A model generated the notes under the pieces. The model made no database searches and was not told the DNA's origin. It worked only from the letters and a program-made list of their open reading frames with translations. Positions 34,111 to 46,389 of a stretch of DNA of 64,000 bases are shown one piece after another. The position numbers were made by a program, and so were the translations under genes. How positions within the stretch are numbered: position 1 is the stretch's first letter; every line of letters starts with the position of its first letter. The DNA comes from Eurosta solidaginis (lineage: Eukaryota; Arthropoda; Insecta; Diptera; Tephritidae). Location: contig NW_027136972.1 of the NCBI RefSeq assembly GCF_040869045.1, positions 372,001-436,000 of the forward strand, given 5' to 3'.

Positions 34111-35334
34111 AGTGGTGGTAGTTGTATATGTGAAGGCGTTTTCGAGATATCGACCAAAATGTGACCAGGGTGACCCAGAACATCATCTGTCGGGTACCGC
34201 TAATTTATATATATATATTTAATACCACGAACAGTTGTCCTTCCAAGATTCAAAGGGCTTTTGATTTCGCCCTGCAAAACTTTTTCATTTTCTTCTACTT
34301 AATATGGTAGGTGTCACACCCATTTTACAAAGTTTTTTTCTGAAGTTATATTTTGCGTCAATAGACCAATCCAAATACCATGTTTCATCCCTTTTTTCGT
34401 ATTTGGTATATTATTATCGTATTTTTTTAATTTTTTGTAATTTTCGATATCGAAAAAGTGGGCGTGGTCATAGTCGGATTTCGGCCATTTTTTACGCCGA
34501 TATAAAGTGAGTTAAGATAAGTCCTACTTTGGTAAAGATATATCGATTTTTGCTCAAGTTATCGTGTTAACGGCCGAGCGGAAGGACAGACGGCCGACTA
34601 TGTATAAAAACTGGGCGTGGCTTCAACCGATTTCGCCCTTTTTCACAGAAAACAGTTATCGTCCCAGAATCTAAGCCTCTACCAAATTTCACAAGGATTG
34701 GTAATGTTTTGTTCGACATATGGCATTAAAATTATCCTAGACAAATTAAATGAAAAAGGGCGAAGCCACGCCCATTTTGAAAATTTCTTTTATTTTTGTA
34801 TTTTGTTGCACCATATCATTACTGGAGTTGAATGTTGACATAATTTACTTATATACTGTAAAGATATTAACTTTTCTTTTAAAATTTGACTTTAAAAATT
34901 TGTATGTTATGCTAATAATAATGAGCTTAAAGGCCGTGGTTAAATAAAACACAATGTTTAAAATTTCATTGGTTTTTTTTTTTAATTTGTCAATATTTCG
35001 GCTTCAGTCTGAAGCCATCTTCAGGACTGTAAGTAAACACAAATGTATAAAAAGGGGACATTCATTTCAGATACATGGTCATTAAAATTTACGTTATGCA
35101 ACTAGGTATACATATAAACGAGACACAACTTACACTTGTGGTTATTCTTTATCGACTGTTCATATGTTCGGAAAACAAAAGTAAAATAAACATCAAAAAT
35201 GTATACAATTTTAAAGTACAGTAAGTGTAAACTAAAATATGCACAAACAAATATATAGGGATACAAACAATAGAACAACGAATATGTCGTCATCCAACAT
35301 TATGATTTGTTGATCCCAAGTATGCTGCTAGCGG

Positions 35335-35825
35335 AATAATTTCTGTACGCTGCTTTCTTTCATGTGCGCCGTGAGACTTGCATTTTGTGTTGTTGCTTAA
35401 GGAATAAATTGCGATATGCATATGCGCATTGGTCTGTGTCACTTTTAAAATTAATTCTCTTATCATTAGGCGTGTTCATAATGTGGAGCATTTCCATGGT
35501 GAAGCGCTTATTATATTGTTTCTCTATGTCCAATATAGTAACATTCTAGAAATCGGGATAGTGCCCCGTATCCTTACAGTGGGCCGTTAAGGCCGTTTTA
35601 TTTTCCGAAGCGTTGTTCCTAAGTTTAATATTGGACTTATGGCCGGAAATCCTTGTCTTTAATTTTAATTTTGTTGTCCCCACATATACCTTCTCGCATA
35701 AGTGAGACCCGTCACCGTTGCATGGGATTCTGTATATTAGGTTGGATTTCTCATCCTTTGGAATTCTGTCCTTTGTATTACTGTAAATTTATTTCAATGT
35801 ATTGTTGTATGTGAACACTATTTTG
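35335..35825 (-). pseudogene. Inverted partial Penelope GIY-YIG segment
   Basis: Minus-strand copy of the end of the Penelope ORF, from the thumb/linker (SNTKDRIPKDEKSN) through the endonuclease (KVYVGTTKLKLK, NKTALTAHCKDTGH, FTMEMLHIMNT) to the stop. It is closely similar to 37560-37971 on the plus strand. It belongs to the left half of the head-to-head insertion and has no RT, so it is a dead fragment. Confidence 0.8.
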
Positions 35826-36039
35826 ACTGAGAACAGAAATCGATCACACTCTTAATTCTCTCCATTCAACCAAATTCTACGAAAGTGAAAATATACTGTT
35901 GGACAACCTCACAAGCAATATTAAATAGAGACAAACAAAAAAGTACGAAAGACTAAGACAACAAGAGAAGGAAAAACTCAATATTAGGGTGGTACCACAA
36001 TGGTTCCGAAATACCACACAAACTGAAATACCACATGAT

Positions 36040-37971
36040 AATGGCTGTTACCGCTGGGCCCGAAATATGCCCTCTCTACCGAAAACAAGAAATTTCCTCT
36101 ATTTAAGTTTATAGCAGACGGGGAAAACATTATACAAACGGCGAAAGATAAGGAATCACAAGAAGTGGCAAGAAACAACTTCACGACACTGATACACAAC
36201 CATCTAAAAAACAATACGATTTCCACACGAGACAAATTCACACGCAAAATACTGCAAGAGACAAAACGGTTCCTCAAACACAACAAACAATTACTTGTAT
36301 TCAATTCCGACAAGGGCAACGCTACAGTGGTGATAGACAAAAACGAATACGATACAAAGATTCAGACACTGGTGAACGACATCTCTACCTACAGAGTTTT
36401 AAAACGCGATCCGGCGAACAAGCTACAAGACAAAAACAATGATATTGTTCAAAGGATGTTCAACAGCGGTGCCATAGATATCCAAGAAAACAACAACCTA
36501 CTGTGTAAAAATGCTATTACTCCCAGAATCTATGGATTACCAAAAATTCATAAAGAAGGTATACCACTCCGACCTATTTGTTCATCTATCGACTCCCCGT
36601 CATACAACCTCTGTAAATATGTCGTGATAATACTCAAAAATATCACTTGTTCTTCTAAATATAATGTCGATGACTCAACAGAATTTAAAAGTAAGGTCAA
36701 TGGCACATATATTTATGATGATGAAAGCCTTGTTTCCTTGGACGTAGTCTCCTTGTTCCCAAGTATTCCGGTTGATTTAGCCATTGAAATCATATCCGCA
36801 AAGTGGGAAAACATAAAAGAATATACATCCTTAACAAGGAAACTATTTATCACAATGGTGAAATTTTGCATAAAAGGTAAATCGATATTTTAAATACAAT
36901 GAAAAAATAAACGAACAACGTACAGGAATTCCCATGGGCTCACCAGCCTCCCCAGTCATAGCTGACATTGTCATGGAGGAGCTGCTAACAAGATTCGAAA
37001 ATGAAACTACTAGCAAACCACGCCTACTTACAAAGTATGTAGATGACTTATTTGCCATTGTAAAAACTGAAGAAATTGGAAACATTCTCACTGAACTCAA
37101 CAGCTACAGCAGAAGCATTAAATTTACAATAGAGGTTGAGAAAGATGTTCAACTACCGTACTTGGACACGTTAATCAATAGGAGAAACAACAAATTATAT
37201 ATTGACTGGTACAGAAAACCCACAGCTTCGGGAAGACTAATTAACTATTATTCAAAACACGAAAAAAGTACAATAATAAATACCGCCAAAAGCTTCATAA
37301 GACGGGTACTTACAATAAGCGACAGAATGTACCACAAGAAGAATATCACGATCATCAAAAAAACTCTAGAGGATAATGAGTTTCCAAGTAGCTTGGTCAA
37401 TAAACTGGTCCGAAATTTCTATACCAGAGCACGTAATGAACGTAAACCCGAAGAGGCAAATAACAAAATATACAAAGCGATAACCTATGTCCCAATAATA
37501 GCAGAGAGGATCAAGAGATCGGATTTATATGACAAAGAAAAGGTCAAAATAGCGTTCACATACAACAATACATTGAAACAAGTTTACAGTAATACAAAGG
37601 ACAGAATTCCAAAGGATGAGAAATCCAACCTAATATACAGAATCCCATGCAACGGTGCCGGGTCTCACTTATGCGAGAAGGTATATGTGGGGACAACAAA
37701 ATTAAAATTAAAGACAAGGATTTCCGGCCATAAGTCCAATATTAAACTTAGGAACAACGCTTCGGATAATAAAACGGCCTTAACGGCCCACTGTAAGGAT
37801 ACGGGCCACTATCCCGATATCCAGAATGTTACTATATTGGACATAGAGAAACAATATAATAAGCGCTTCACCATGGAAATGCTCCACATTATGAACACGC
37901 CTAATGATAAGAGAATTAATTTTAAAAGTGACCCACCAATGCGCATATGCATATCGCAATTTATTGCTTAA
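36040..37971 (+). pseudogene. Penelope-like RT/GIY-YIG ORF, nearly intact
   Basis: The reading frame starts within the 5'-truncated region (LGPKYALSTENKKFPL near 36055). It runs ADKGNATVVI-like (SDKGNATVVID), YGLPKIHKEGIPLRPICSS and SLFPSIPVDLA to a frameshift near 36870-36895. It continues from 36934 with GSPASPVIADIVMEEL, KYVDDLFAIV (YVDD at about 37035), PYLDTLI, the linker, and GIY-YIG with EKVYVG, LKTRISGHK and the FTMEM glutamate. It lacks its N-terminus and has one clear frameshift, so it was recently active but is not functional as it stands. Confidence 0.9.
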
Positions 37972-39099
37972 GCAACAACAAAAATGCAAGTCTCACGGCG
38001 CACATGAAAGAAAGCAACGTACAGAAATTATTCCGCTAGCAGCATACTTGGGATCAACAAATCATAATGTTGGATGACGACATATTCGTTGTTCTATTGT
38101 TTGTATCTCTATATATTTGTTTGTGCATATTTTAGTTTACACTTACTGTACTTTAAATATACATTTTTGATGTTTATTTTACTTTTGTTTTCCGAACATA
38201 TGATCAGTCGATAAAGAATAACCACAAGTGTAAGTTGTGTCTCGTTTATATGTATACCTAGTTGCATAACGTAAATTTTAATGACCATGTATCTGAAATG
38301 AATGCCCCCTTTTTATACATTTGTGTTTACTTACAGTCCTGAAGATGGCTTCAGACTGAATCCGAAATATTGACAAATTAAAAAAAAAAACCAATGAAAT
38401 TTTAAACATTGTGTTTTATTTAACCACGGCCTTTACGCTCATAATTATTAACATAACGTAAACGCATAAGGCTATAAAAATTACCAAAAATGTTAAAAAA
38501 AAATTTTTTAAAAGTGGGCGTGGTCGTTCTCCGATTTTGCTAATTTTTATTAAGCATACATACAGTAATAAGAGTAACGTTTCTGCCAAATTTCATCATG
38601 ATATCTTCAACGACTGCCAAATTACAGCTTTCAAAACTTCTAAATTACCTTCTTTTAAAAGTGGGCGGTGCCACGCCCATTATCCAAGATTTTACCAATT
38701 TAATACTGTGCGTCATAAGTTCAACTCACCTGCCATCGCTTTATCCGTATTTGGTAATGAATTATCGCACTTTTTCGATTTTTCGAAATTTTCGATATCG
38801 AAAAAGTGGGCTTGGTTATAGTCCGATATCGTTCATTTTAAATAGCGATCTGAGATGAGTACCCAGGAACCTACATACCAAATTTCATCAAGATACCTCA
38901 AAATTTACTCAAGTTATCGTGTTAACGAACGGACGGACGGACGGACATGGCTCAACCGAATTTTTTTGATATATGGAAGTCTATATCTATCTAGATTCCT
39001 TTATACCTGTACAACCAACCGTTATCCAATCAAAGTTAATATACTCTGTGAGCTCTGCTCAACTGAGTATAAAAAGTGTATAAATACTGTCCATACAGC

Positions 39100-39669
39100 G
39101 ATTAAGTTTATGTCGAGAAACTTCGAGACACGAAAATCTCGCATGAAGGCGAGTTGCCGATTTCTCGGGTCTCAAAAATCTCGCTTGTATTCGAGGAGAA
39201 AGTGTAAGCTCTAGTTACAATCCATGAAAGCCAAAAACCGTTTGTTGCTTTCGAATTGAAATGGAGGTAGCACGTAGTAGAACATAGTCTGTTCAACGTG
39301 ACTAGCATCAGGCGTAGCACCAACGATAATAGCAAAATAATTGGCTTTCTTGCATTGATCTAATATAGTTTTCCTCACGTGTTTTGCACAAATTTATAAA
39401 CAACGTTTTGAGCCAGCTGCCAAATGAAATATTTATTCTTAAATTTTAAGGAAAAGGACTCTTCAGAATGTTTTTCACACTTCACTATAATATTAAACGA
39501 AATGCAGATATTCGTTGCTTTTCAAATTCGGCTTAAAAATTGTAAATGGAACAATTAAAGACTCTCCTGAAATAAAAAAAAATGTCTTAGTACCTCTAAA
39601 TCGCGGGCCCCCTCAGAAACCCCGCCCGGGGGAATCCCCCTCATTCCCCCACCCCTCTCGTCGGGCCTG
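39100..39669 (-). pseudogene. hAT-like (DUF4371-type) fragment (arm 2)
   Basis: Reverse-complement partner of 28174-28740, nearly identical. It carries the same ATPDASHVEQT and NKRFLAFMDC remnants and the G/C-rich end at 39669. The CTCG-rich sequence follows at 39080-39200. Broken in the same way as arm 1, so the damage preceded duplication. Confidence 0.65.
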
Positions 39670-40313
39670 ACCATAATAATAACACACTGCCTTAATATTT
39701 TATTTTTTGAGTTTTGCTTTAAGTATACAAATTTCGACTTTTTTCCGTCATTTTTCTTTTTTTGACATTTTTATAATAAAAAGAAAAAAGTTTTCTGTAT
39801 AAAGAGGTTTTTAACGATTCGGCCTTTTGTGTTTCGACAATTTTTTTTCGACATATCGTATGGATGCTCTATCTCCTCTCCCCTACTTTAAGGACTTACA
39901 ATTTTGTGAGTCATGACAAACTTAATATACCACTTCACTTTCATGAAAGATATAAAATGAGCCACGCCTATTTTCAAAAAACTGTTAACGCTCGTAGTTT
40001 CCTCTACCATATCACTTCTGAGGTGAAATAACAGTATGTATAATTTATTTGTAGTTATGGAATAAGATATTTAATTTTTTGTTAAGATAAGAATTAAAAA
40101 ACATTTTTTAATTGCTCGTGGTCGTCAACCGATTATGCGAATTTCCACCTAGGGCCCTTTTCCCTATTTTCATTATCTGTGGGTGATCTGTCAAATAAAG
40201 ACAAATACCCTAAACCTGGTATGTTCAAAGCGGCCCTTAGTTATATAATATACGTATATGGATAAGTATGTGTATTATCGCAAGCATTACCTCCGTCTAG
40301 CATTTAAACATAA

Positions 40314-40451
40314 TGGCGCATATTCATAGTCGAAATAAAATAGGTTTTAAATTTAGTTGCAGCTTTTTTGGCAGATAGCTCATAGAAAATTATGTCAAAA
40401 AGCTGCAACTAAATTTAAAACCTATTTTATTTTGACTATGATTATGCGCCA
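40314..40451. mobile_element. 138-bp foldback MITE (arm 2)
   Basis: Partner of 26880-27013: TGGCGCATATTCATAGTC to the complementary end ATTATGCGCCA. A few bases longer than the arm 1 copy. Confidence 0.8.
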
Positions 40452-40754
40452 ATAACTTTAACGACTTTTGGTTTACGGCTTCCAAAATTTTAAAATTTCT
40501 TCTTTAAATGTAGGCGGTACAATGCCTATTTCATAATATTTTACCAAATTTATATTTAGTTCTAACGTGAAACCACATATACAGTTTCAGCACCTTAAAC
40601 AAATGAATTATTGCCATTTTTTTCCTTTTTCGAAATGTCTATATGGTTTTTTTTAAAAGTGCCAAATTGTAACATAGCATCTTTGACTTCTTTTGATTTA
40701 TGGCTTGCAAAACTTAAATTTGCTTCTAATTTATTAAAACGAACGAAAACAAGA

Positions 40755-41262
40755 GATTCGCTTTGACTATAAAAATAATAAGTACAAAAATAAACTCCAT
40801 AATGACCCAAAAGATAAACCTATATTAAACATTATTGAAGACACTCAAAACTTCGTGTATCGACATGATGAGGAAATAATAATTACAACTGCAGACAAAG
40901 GAAACAAATGAGTACTGATGTGGAAAGTGAACTATAAACACAAAATGAAAAAATTATTAAATGACAAAAACACCTACAAAACAAAAAAAAAACGATCCTA
41001 CACAATGATTACTAAGGAAAAACAATAACCTCATAAATGAAATATACAAACAGAAAACATATCTTTAAAATCCAAGAAGCAGCTTACTTGCACTGCGTAT
41101 ACAGCGCCAATACTATATGGACTTCCCGCGATCCATATAGAACAAGCTCAACTTAGACCAATATCATCTTCTGTAGGTGTGCCATGCTACCAACTTTCAA
41201 AGTATATTGGACAGACATTAAAAAACATTATTTGTAACACTCTGAATGTTAAAAGCTCCCTC
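40755..41262 (+). pseudogene. Second Penelope-like family, RT N-terminal fragment (arm 2)
   Basis: Partner of 25740-26262. Readable pieces are HNDPKDKPILNIIEDTQ, TTADKGNE, LYGLPAIH, QLRPISSSVGVPCYQLSKYI and TLKNII. In-frame stops and A-run frameshifts break it. Confidence 0.75.
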
Positions 41263-41401
41263 CAACTAAATTAGTGCTCGTGGTCGTCAACCGATTTCGT
41301 GAAATTCCACTCAAGGTCCTATTCCCTTCTCCAATTATATGTGGGTGATCTGTCGGTGTAAAAACGGCCCTTATATAAATCTATAAAATGAATTTGTGTG
41401 C

Positions 41402-41762
41402 TTTTTGTAATTGATATTAGAGAAAAATTGTAAGTTTACATACGGCGATGGTTACTAGGACATGTTTCTGAATTTCACTTCTTCATCAGCTAGCTTTTCG
41501 GGAGCTGAGCGTTGAACTCGGATCTCCAACATTCATATCAGCGCAAGCCTTTAGCTGCTAAGCCATATGAATGTCCCGTTGTTCGCTGTACAATTGGTCT
41601 CTAAGAATTGCCTTTTTGTTTATATTCCTTTTGATCACCATGTAGGCACATACACTCTGTATGTAGTTTATTCCTAATGGTGTGGATATGATTTTTAGGC
41701 GTGCTTTTGAAAGCTTAGTAACATTTGCTCGGATTTTTACAGTATTTGTTTTTAATACTTCC
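41402..41762 (-). mobile_element. Candidate tRNA-like SINE, copy 1 of a direct repeat
   Basis: The minus strand carries an A-box-like TGGCTTAGCAG (41565-41555) and a B-box-like GAGTTCAACGC (41519-41509) about 46 bp apart, with paired flanks (ATTCATATGG / TGATATGAAT). A second, nearly identical copy begins at 41836. Repeated sequence continues to AATACTTCCG (41762), beyond the tRNA-like part. Together with the second copy and the E insertion it makes a 4.55-kb block absent from arm 1 (empty site around 25560). Confidence 0.55.
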
Positions 41763-41835
41763 GCTGTTACTATTATATCTATATGATCATATGTATTTAA
41801 TTAGTGAGCTTTGCTCATATTGCTTTATACAATGG

Positions 41836-42046
41836 TTTTTGTAATTGATTATAGAGAAAAATTATAAGTTTGCATACGGCGATAGTTACTAGGACATGTT
41901 TCTGCATTTCACTTCTTCATCAGCTAGCTTTTCGGGAGCTGAGCGTTGAACTCGAATCTTCAAAATTCATATCAGTACAAGCCTTTAGCTGCTAAGCCAT
42001 ATGAATGTCCCGTTGTTCGCTGTACAATTGGTCTCTAAGAGTTGCC
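41836..42046 (-). mobile_element. Candidate tRNA-like SINE, copy 2, split by a family E element
   Basis: Direct repeat of 41402-41630, with the same A-box-like (41999-41989) and B-box-like (41953-41943) positions. The copy is interrupted after GTTGCC at about 42046 and resumes at 45810 (GTTTATATTCC), ending AATACTTGCG at 45955. Copy 1 gives the uninterrupted sequence, so it acts as the empty site for the E insertion between them. Confidence 0.6.
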
Positions 42047-45000
42047 TTTTTATACTCAGTTGAGCAGAGCTCACAGAGTATATTAAGTTTGATTGGATAA
42101 CGGTTGGTTGTACATATATAAAGGAATCGAGATAGATATAGACTTCCATATATCAAAATAATCAGGATCGAAAAAAAATTTGATTGAGCCATGTCCGTCC
42201 GTCCGTCCGTCCGTCCGTCCGTCCGTTAACACGATAACTTGAGTAAATTTTGAGGTATCTTGATGAAATTTGGTATATAGCTTCCTGAGCACTCATCTCA
42301 GATCGCTATTTAAAATGAACGATATCGGACTATAACCACGCCCACTTTTTCGATATCGAAAATTTCGAAAAACCGAAAAAATGCGATAATTCAATGCCAA
42401 AGGCGGTTAAAGCGATGAAACTTGGTAGATGGGTTGAAGTTATGACGCAGAATAGAAAACTAGTAAGATTTTGGACAATGGGCGTGGCACCGCCCACTTT
42501 TACAAGAAGGTAATTTAAAAGTTTTGCAAGCTGTAATTTGGCAGTCGTTGAAGATATCATGATGAAATTTGGCAGGAACGTTACTACTATTACTATATAT
42601 GTGCTAAATAAAAATTAGCAAAATTGGATGAAGAACACGCCCACTTTTTAAAAAAATTTTTTTTTAAATTCAAATTTTAACAAAAAAGTTAATATCTTTA
42701 CTGTATATAAGTAAATTAAGTCAAAATTCAACTCCAGTAATGATGTGATGCAACAAAATCCAAAAATAAAAGAAAATTTCAAAATGGGCGTGGCTCCGCC
42801 CATTTTCATTTAGTTTGTCTAGAATACTTTTAATGCCATAAGTCGAACAAAAATTTACCAATCCTTCTCAAATTTGGTAGGAGCATAGATTCTGTGACGG
42901 TAACTGTTCTCTGTGAAAATGGGCGAAATCGGTGGAAGCCACGCCCAGTTTTTATACACAGTCCACCGTCTGTCCTTCCGCTCGGCCGTTAACACAATAA
43001 CTTGAGCAAAAACCGATATATCTTTACTAAACTTAGCCCACGTACTTATCTGAACTCACTTTATCTTGGTATAAAAAATGGCCGAAATCCGACCATAACC
43101 ACGCCCACTTTATCGATATCGAAAATTACGAAAAATGAAAAAAATGCCATAATTCTATACCAACTACGAAAAAAGGGATGAAACATGGTAACTGGATTGG
43201 TTTATTGACGCAAAATATAACTTTGGAAAAAACTTTGTAAAATGGGTGTGACACCTACCATATTAAGTAGAAGAAAATGAAAAAGTTCTACAAGGCGAAA
43301 TCAACAGCCCTTGGAATCTTGGCAGGAATACTGTTAGTGGTATTGTATATATAAATAAATTAGCAGTACCCGACAGATGATTTTCTGGATCACCTGGTCC
43401 ACATTTTGGTCGATATCGCGAGAATGCCTTCACATATACATCTAAGGGCCACTCGCTTTTAAAACCCTCATTAATACTTTTAATTTGATATCCATATCGT
43501 ACAAACACATTCTAGAATCACCCTGGACCACCCTAATGGCGATATCTCGAAAAGGCGTCCACCTATAGACCTAATGCCCACTCCCTCTTAAAATGCTCAG
43601 TAATACCTTTCGTTTGATACCCATATCGTACAAACAATCTAGAGTCACCCCTGGCCCACCCTAATGGCGATATCTCGAAAAGGCGACCACCTATATACCT
43701 AATGTCCACTCCCTCTTAAAATGCTCAGTAACACCTTTCGTTTGATACCCATATCGTACAAACATTCTAGAGTCACCCCTGGCCCACCCTAATGGCGATA
43801 TCTCGAAAAGGCGTCCACCTATAGACCTAATGCCCACTCCCTCTTAAAATGCTCAGTAACACCTTTCGTTTGATACCCATATCGTACAAACATTCTAGAG
43901 TCACCCCTGGCCCACCCTAATGGCGATATCTCGAAAAGGCGTCCACATATAGACCTAATGCCCACTCCCTCTTAAAATGCTCAGTAACACCTTTCGTTTG
44001 ATACCCATATCGTACAAACATTGTAGAGTCACCCTTGGTCCACCTTTATGGCGATATCTCGAAAAGGCGTCCACCTATAGACCTAATGCCCACTCCCTCT
44101 TAAAATGCTCAGTAACACCTTTCGTTTGATATCCATATCGTACAAACATTCTAGAGTCACCCTTGGTCCACGTTTATGGCGATATCTCGAAAAGGCGTCC
44201 ACCTATAGAACTAAGGATTACTCCCTTTTAAAATACTCATTACCACCTTTCATTTGGGACCCATATCGTACAAACACATTCTAGAGTCACCCTGGCCCAC
44301 CCTAATGGCGATATCTCGAAAAGGCGTCCACCTATAGACCTAATGCCCACTCCCTCTTAAAATGCTCAGTAACACCTTTCGTTTGATACCCATATCGTAC
44401 AAACATTCTAGAGTCACCCCTGGCCCACCCTAATGGCGATATCTCGAAAAGGCGTCCACCTATAGACCTAATGCCCACTCCCTCTTAAAATGCTCAGTAA
44501 CACCTTTCGTTTGATATCCATATCGTACAAACATTCTAGAGTCACCCTTGGTCCACGTTTATGGCGATATCTCGAAAAGGCGTCCACCTATAGAACTAAG
44601 GATTACTCCCTTTTAAAATACTCATTACCACCTTTCATTTGATACCCATATCGTACAAAAACATTCTAGAGTCACCCCTTCCCACCCTAATGGCGATATC
44701 TCGAAAAGCCGTCCACCTATAGACCTAATGCCCACTCCCTCTTAAAATGCTCAGTAACACCTTTCGTTTGATACCCATATCGTACAAACATTCTAGAGTC
44801 ACCCCTGGCTCACCCTAATGGCGATATCTCGAAAAGGCGTCCACCTATAGACCTAATGCCGACTCCATCTTAAAATGATCAGTAACACCTTTCGTTTGAT
44901 ACCCATATCGTACAAACACATTCTAGAGTCACCCCTGGCCCACCCTAATGACGATACCTCGAAAAGGCGTCCACCTATAGACCTCATGCCCACTTCCTCT

Positions 45001-45809
45001 TAAAATGCTCAGTAGCACCTTTCGTTTGATACCCATATCGTACAAACATTCTAGAGTCACCATTGGTCCACCTTTATGGCGATATCTCAAAAAGGCGTCC
45101 ACCTATAGAACTAAGGATTACTCCCTTTTAAAATACTCATTACCATCTTTCATTTGATACCCATATCATACAAACACATTCTAGAGTCACCCCTGGCCCA
45201 CCCTAATGGCGACATTTCGAAAAGGCGTGCACCTATAGACCTAATGCCCACTCCCTCTTAAAATTCTCAGTAACACCTTTCATTTGATTCCCATATCGTA
45301 CAACTAGAGACACCCCTGTTCCACCTTTATGGCGATATCTCGAAACGGCGTCCACCTATGGAACTAAGGATCACTGCTTTTCAAAATATTCATTAACAGC
45401 TTTCATTTGATACCCATATCGTACAAACATATTCTAGAGTCACCCCTGGTCCACCTTTATGGCGATTTCTCGAAAAGGCGTTCACCTATAGAACTAAAGC
45501 CCATTCCCTTTTAAAGTACTCATTATCACCTTTCATTTGATACCCATATCGTACAAACACATTCTAGAGTCAGCCCTGGTCCACCTTTATGGCGATATCC
45601 CTAAATGGCGTCCATCCATAGAACTATGGCCTACTCTCTCTTAAAATACTCTTTAATACCTTCCATTTTATACACATGTCATACAACCACATTCCAGGGT
45701 TACCCTAGGTTCATTTTCCTACATGGTGATTTTCCTTATCTTGTCTCCATAGCTCTCAACTGAGTATGTAATGTTCGGTTACACCCGAACTTAGCCTTCC
45801 TTACTTGTT
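42047..45809 (-). mobile_element. Family E element with exact borders readable
   Basis: The reversed right end (TTTTTATACTCAGTTGAG) is at 42047 and the reversed left end (CTTCCTTACTTGTT) at 45809. A perfect 13-bp subterminal inverted repeat is ATACTCAGTTGAG at 42052 and CTCAACTGAGTAT at 45754-45766. Compared with the intact SINE copy (GCCTTTTTGTTTATATT), nothing at the target is duplicated; the element sits in or beside a T run. The body has the ~150-bp module series and a 17-unit 130-bp array. Confidence 0.88.
43480..45700 (-). repeat. 17-unit 130-bp tandem array
   Basis: ATGGCGATAT (or a one-base variant) recurs near 43535, 43664, 43792, 43920, 44049, 44177, 44305, 44433, 44561, 44690, 44819, 44948, 45077, 45207, 45330, 45460 and 45590. 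The step is 128-130 bp. A locally homogenised subtype with GGCCCACCCTAATGGCG and AGACCTAATGCCCACTCCC dominates the left two-thirds and interleaves with the commoner subtype. Confidence 0.92.
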
Positions 45810-46389
45810 GTTTATATTCCTTTTGATAACCATGTAGGCACATACACTCTGTATGTAGTTTATTCCTAATGGTGTGGATATGATTTTTAGGCGCGCTTTC
45901 GAAAGCTTAGTAACATATGTTCGAATTTTTACAGTATTTGTTTTTAATACTTGCGTTAGTACGTTCAAAGCTGGAAAACGGCTATACCGATTTTAATAAT
46001 TTTTCTGTTATTTTCGATCTGATTCAGGGATAATTTTCTTAATTTAATCGGAATTAGTGTTCATTTATCGTAAAAAAATCCTACTATTTAGGCTGTTTTT
46101 ATACCTGCTGCTACTTACTTACTTACTTGATTCAGGGATCATTTACGGCGAAATTTCTTTCTTTTTAAACTTGAATTGAAAAACATCAAAAGGGGTTTAA
46201 CCGATTTCAATAATTTTTTCTTGCCTTTATTCAACCGGATAACGCGTTCATGTATAGTAAAAAAAATTGAAAATCCTCAAATATTTTAGCTAATAGAACT
46301 AATTTCGCTGTTATTATTTCTGCTTCTTTGGTTGTTTTTATACGTGCTGTTACACCCCTTTCATATATGCAACATTTTGTTTATTCACT

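Larger units (their letters stand above)
34908..38497 (+). mobile_element. Penelope-like element, copy 2, with inverted partial copy in front
   Basis: Two head-to-head pieces. 34908-35827 is the 3' part of the element in minus orientation (3' end, untranslated region, most of the GIY-YIG domain). 35828-38497 is a longer, 5'-truncated copy in plus orientation. The outer ends therefore form an inverted repeat of about 0.9 kb (34908-35827 against 37565-38497). After the 3' end each side continues into sequence that is the 5' end in copy 1 (AATTTTAAACATTG to ACCAAAAATGTT), i.e. Penelope-type pseudo-LTR structure. It is inserted in the body of a family E element. Confidence 0.88.
31741..39076 (+). 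mobile_element. Family E element with long array, split by Penelope copy 2
   Basis: The left end AACAAGTAAGGAAGGCTAAG is at about 31743, with the GTTCGG-GTGTAA-CCGAAC hairpin and TACTCAGTTGAGAG. The 17-unit 130-bp array follows, then the module body to 34907, resuming at 38498 after a 3.6-kb Penelope insertion. The CGGACGGACGGACGG-ACATGG box comes near 38945, and the right end CTCAACTGAGTATAAAAA at about 39059-39076. Without the insertion it would be about 3.7 kb. Confidence 0.88.

Noticed and set aside
41402..45955. LTR retrotransposon with terminal direct repeats
   Set aside because: The DNA between the repeats is a 70-bp linker and the insertion inside the second repeat is a family E element; no gag or pol, no TG...CA ends.
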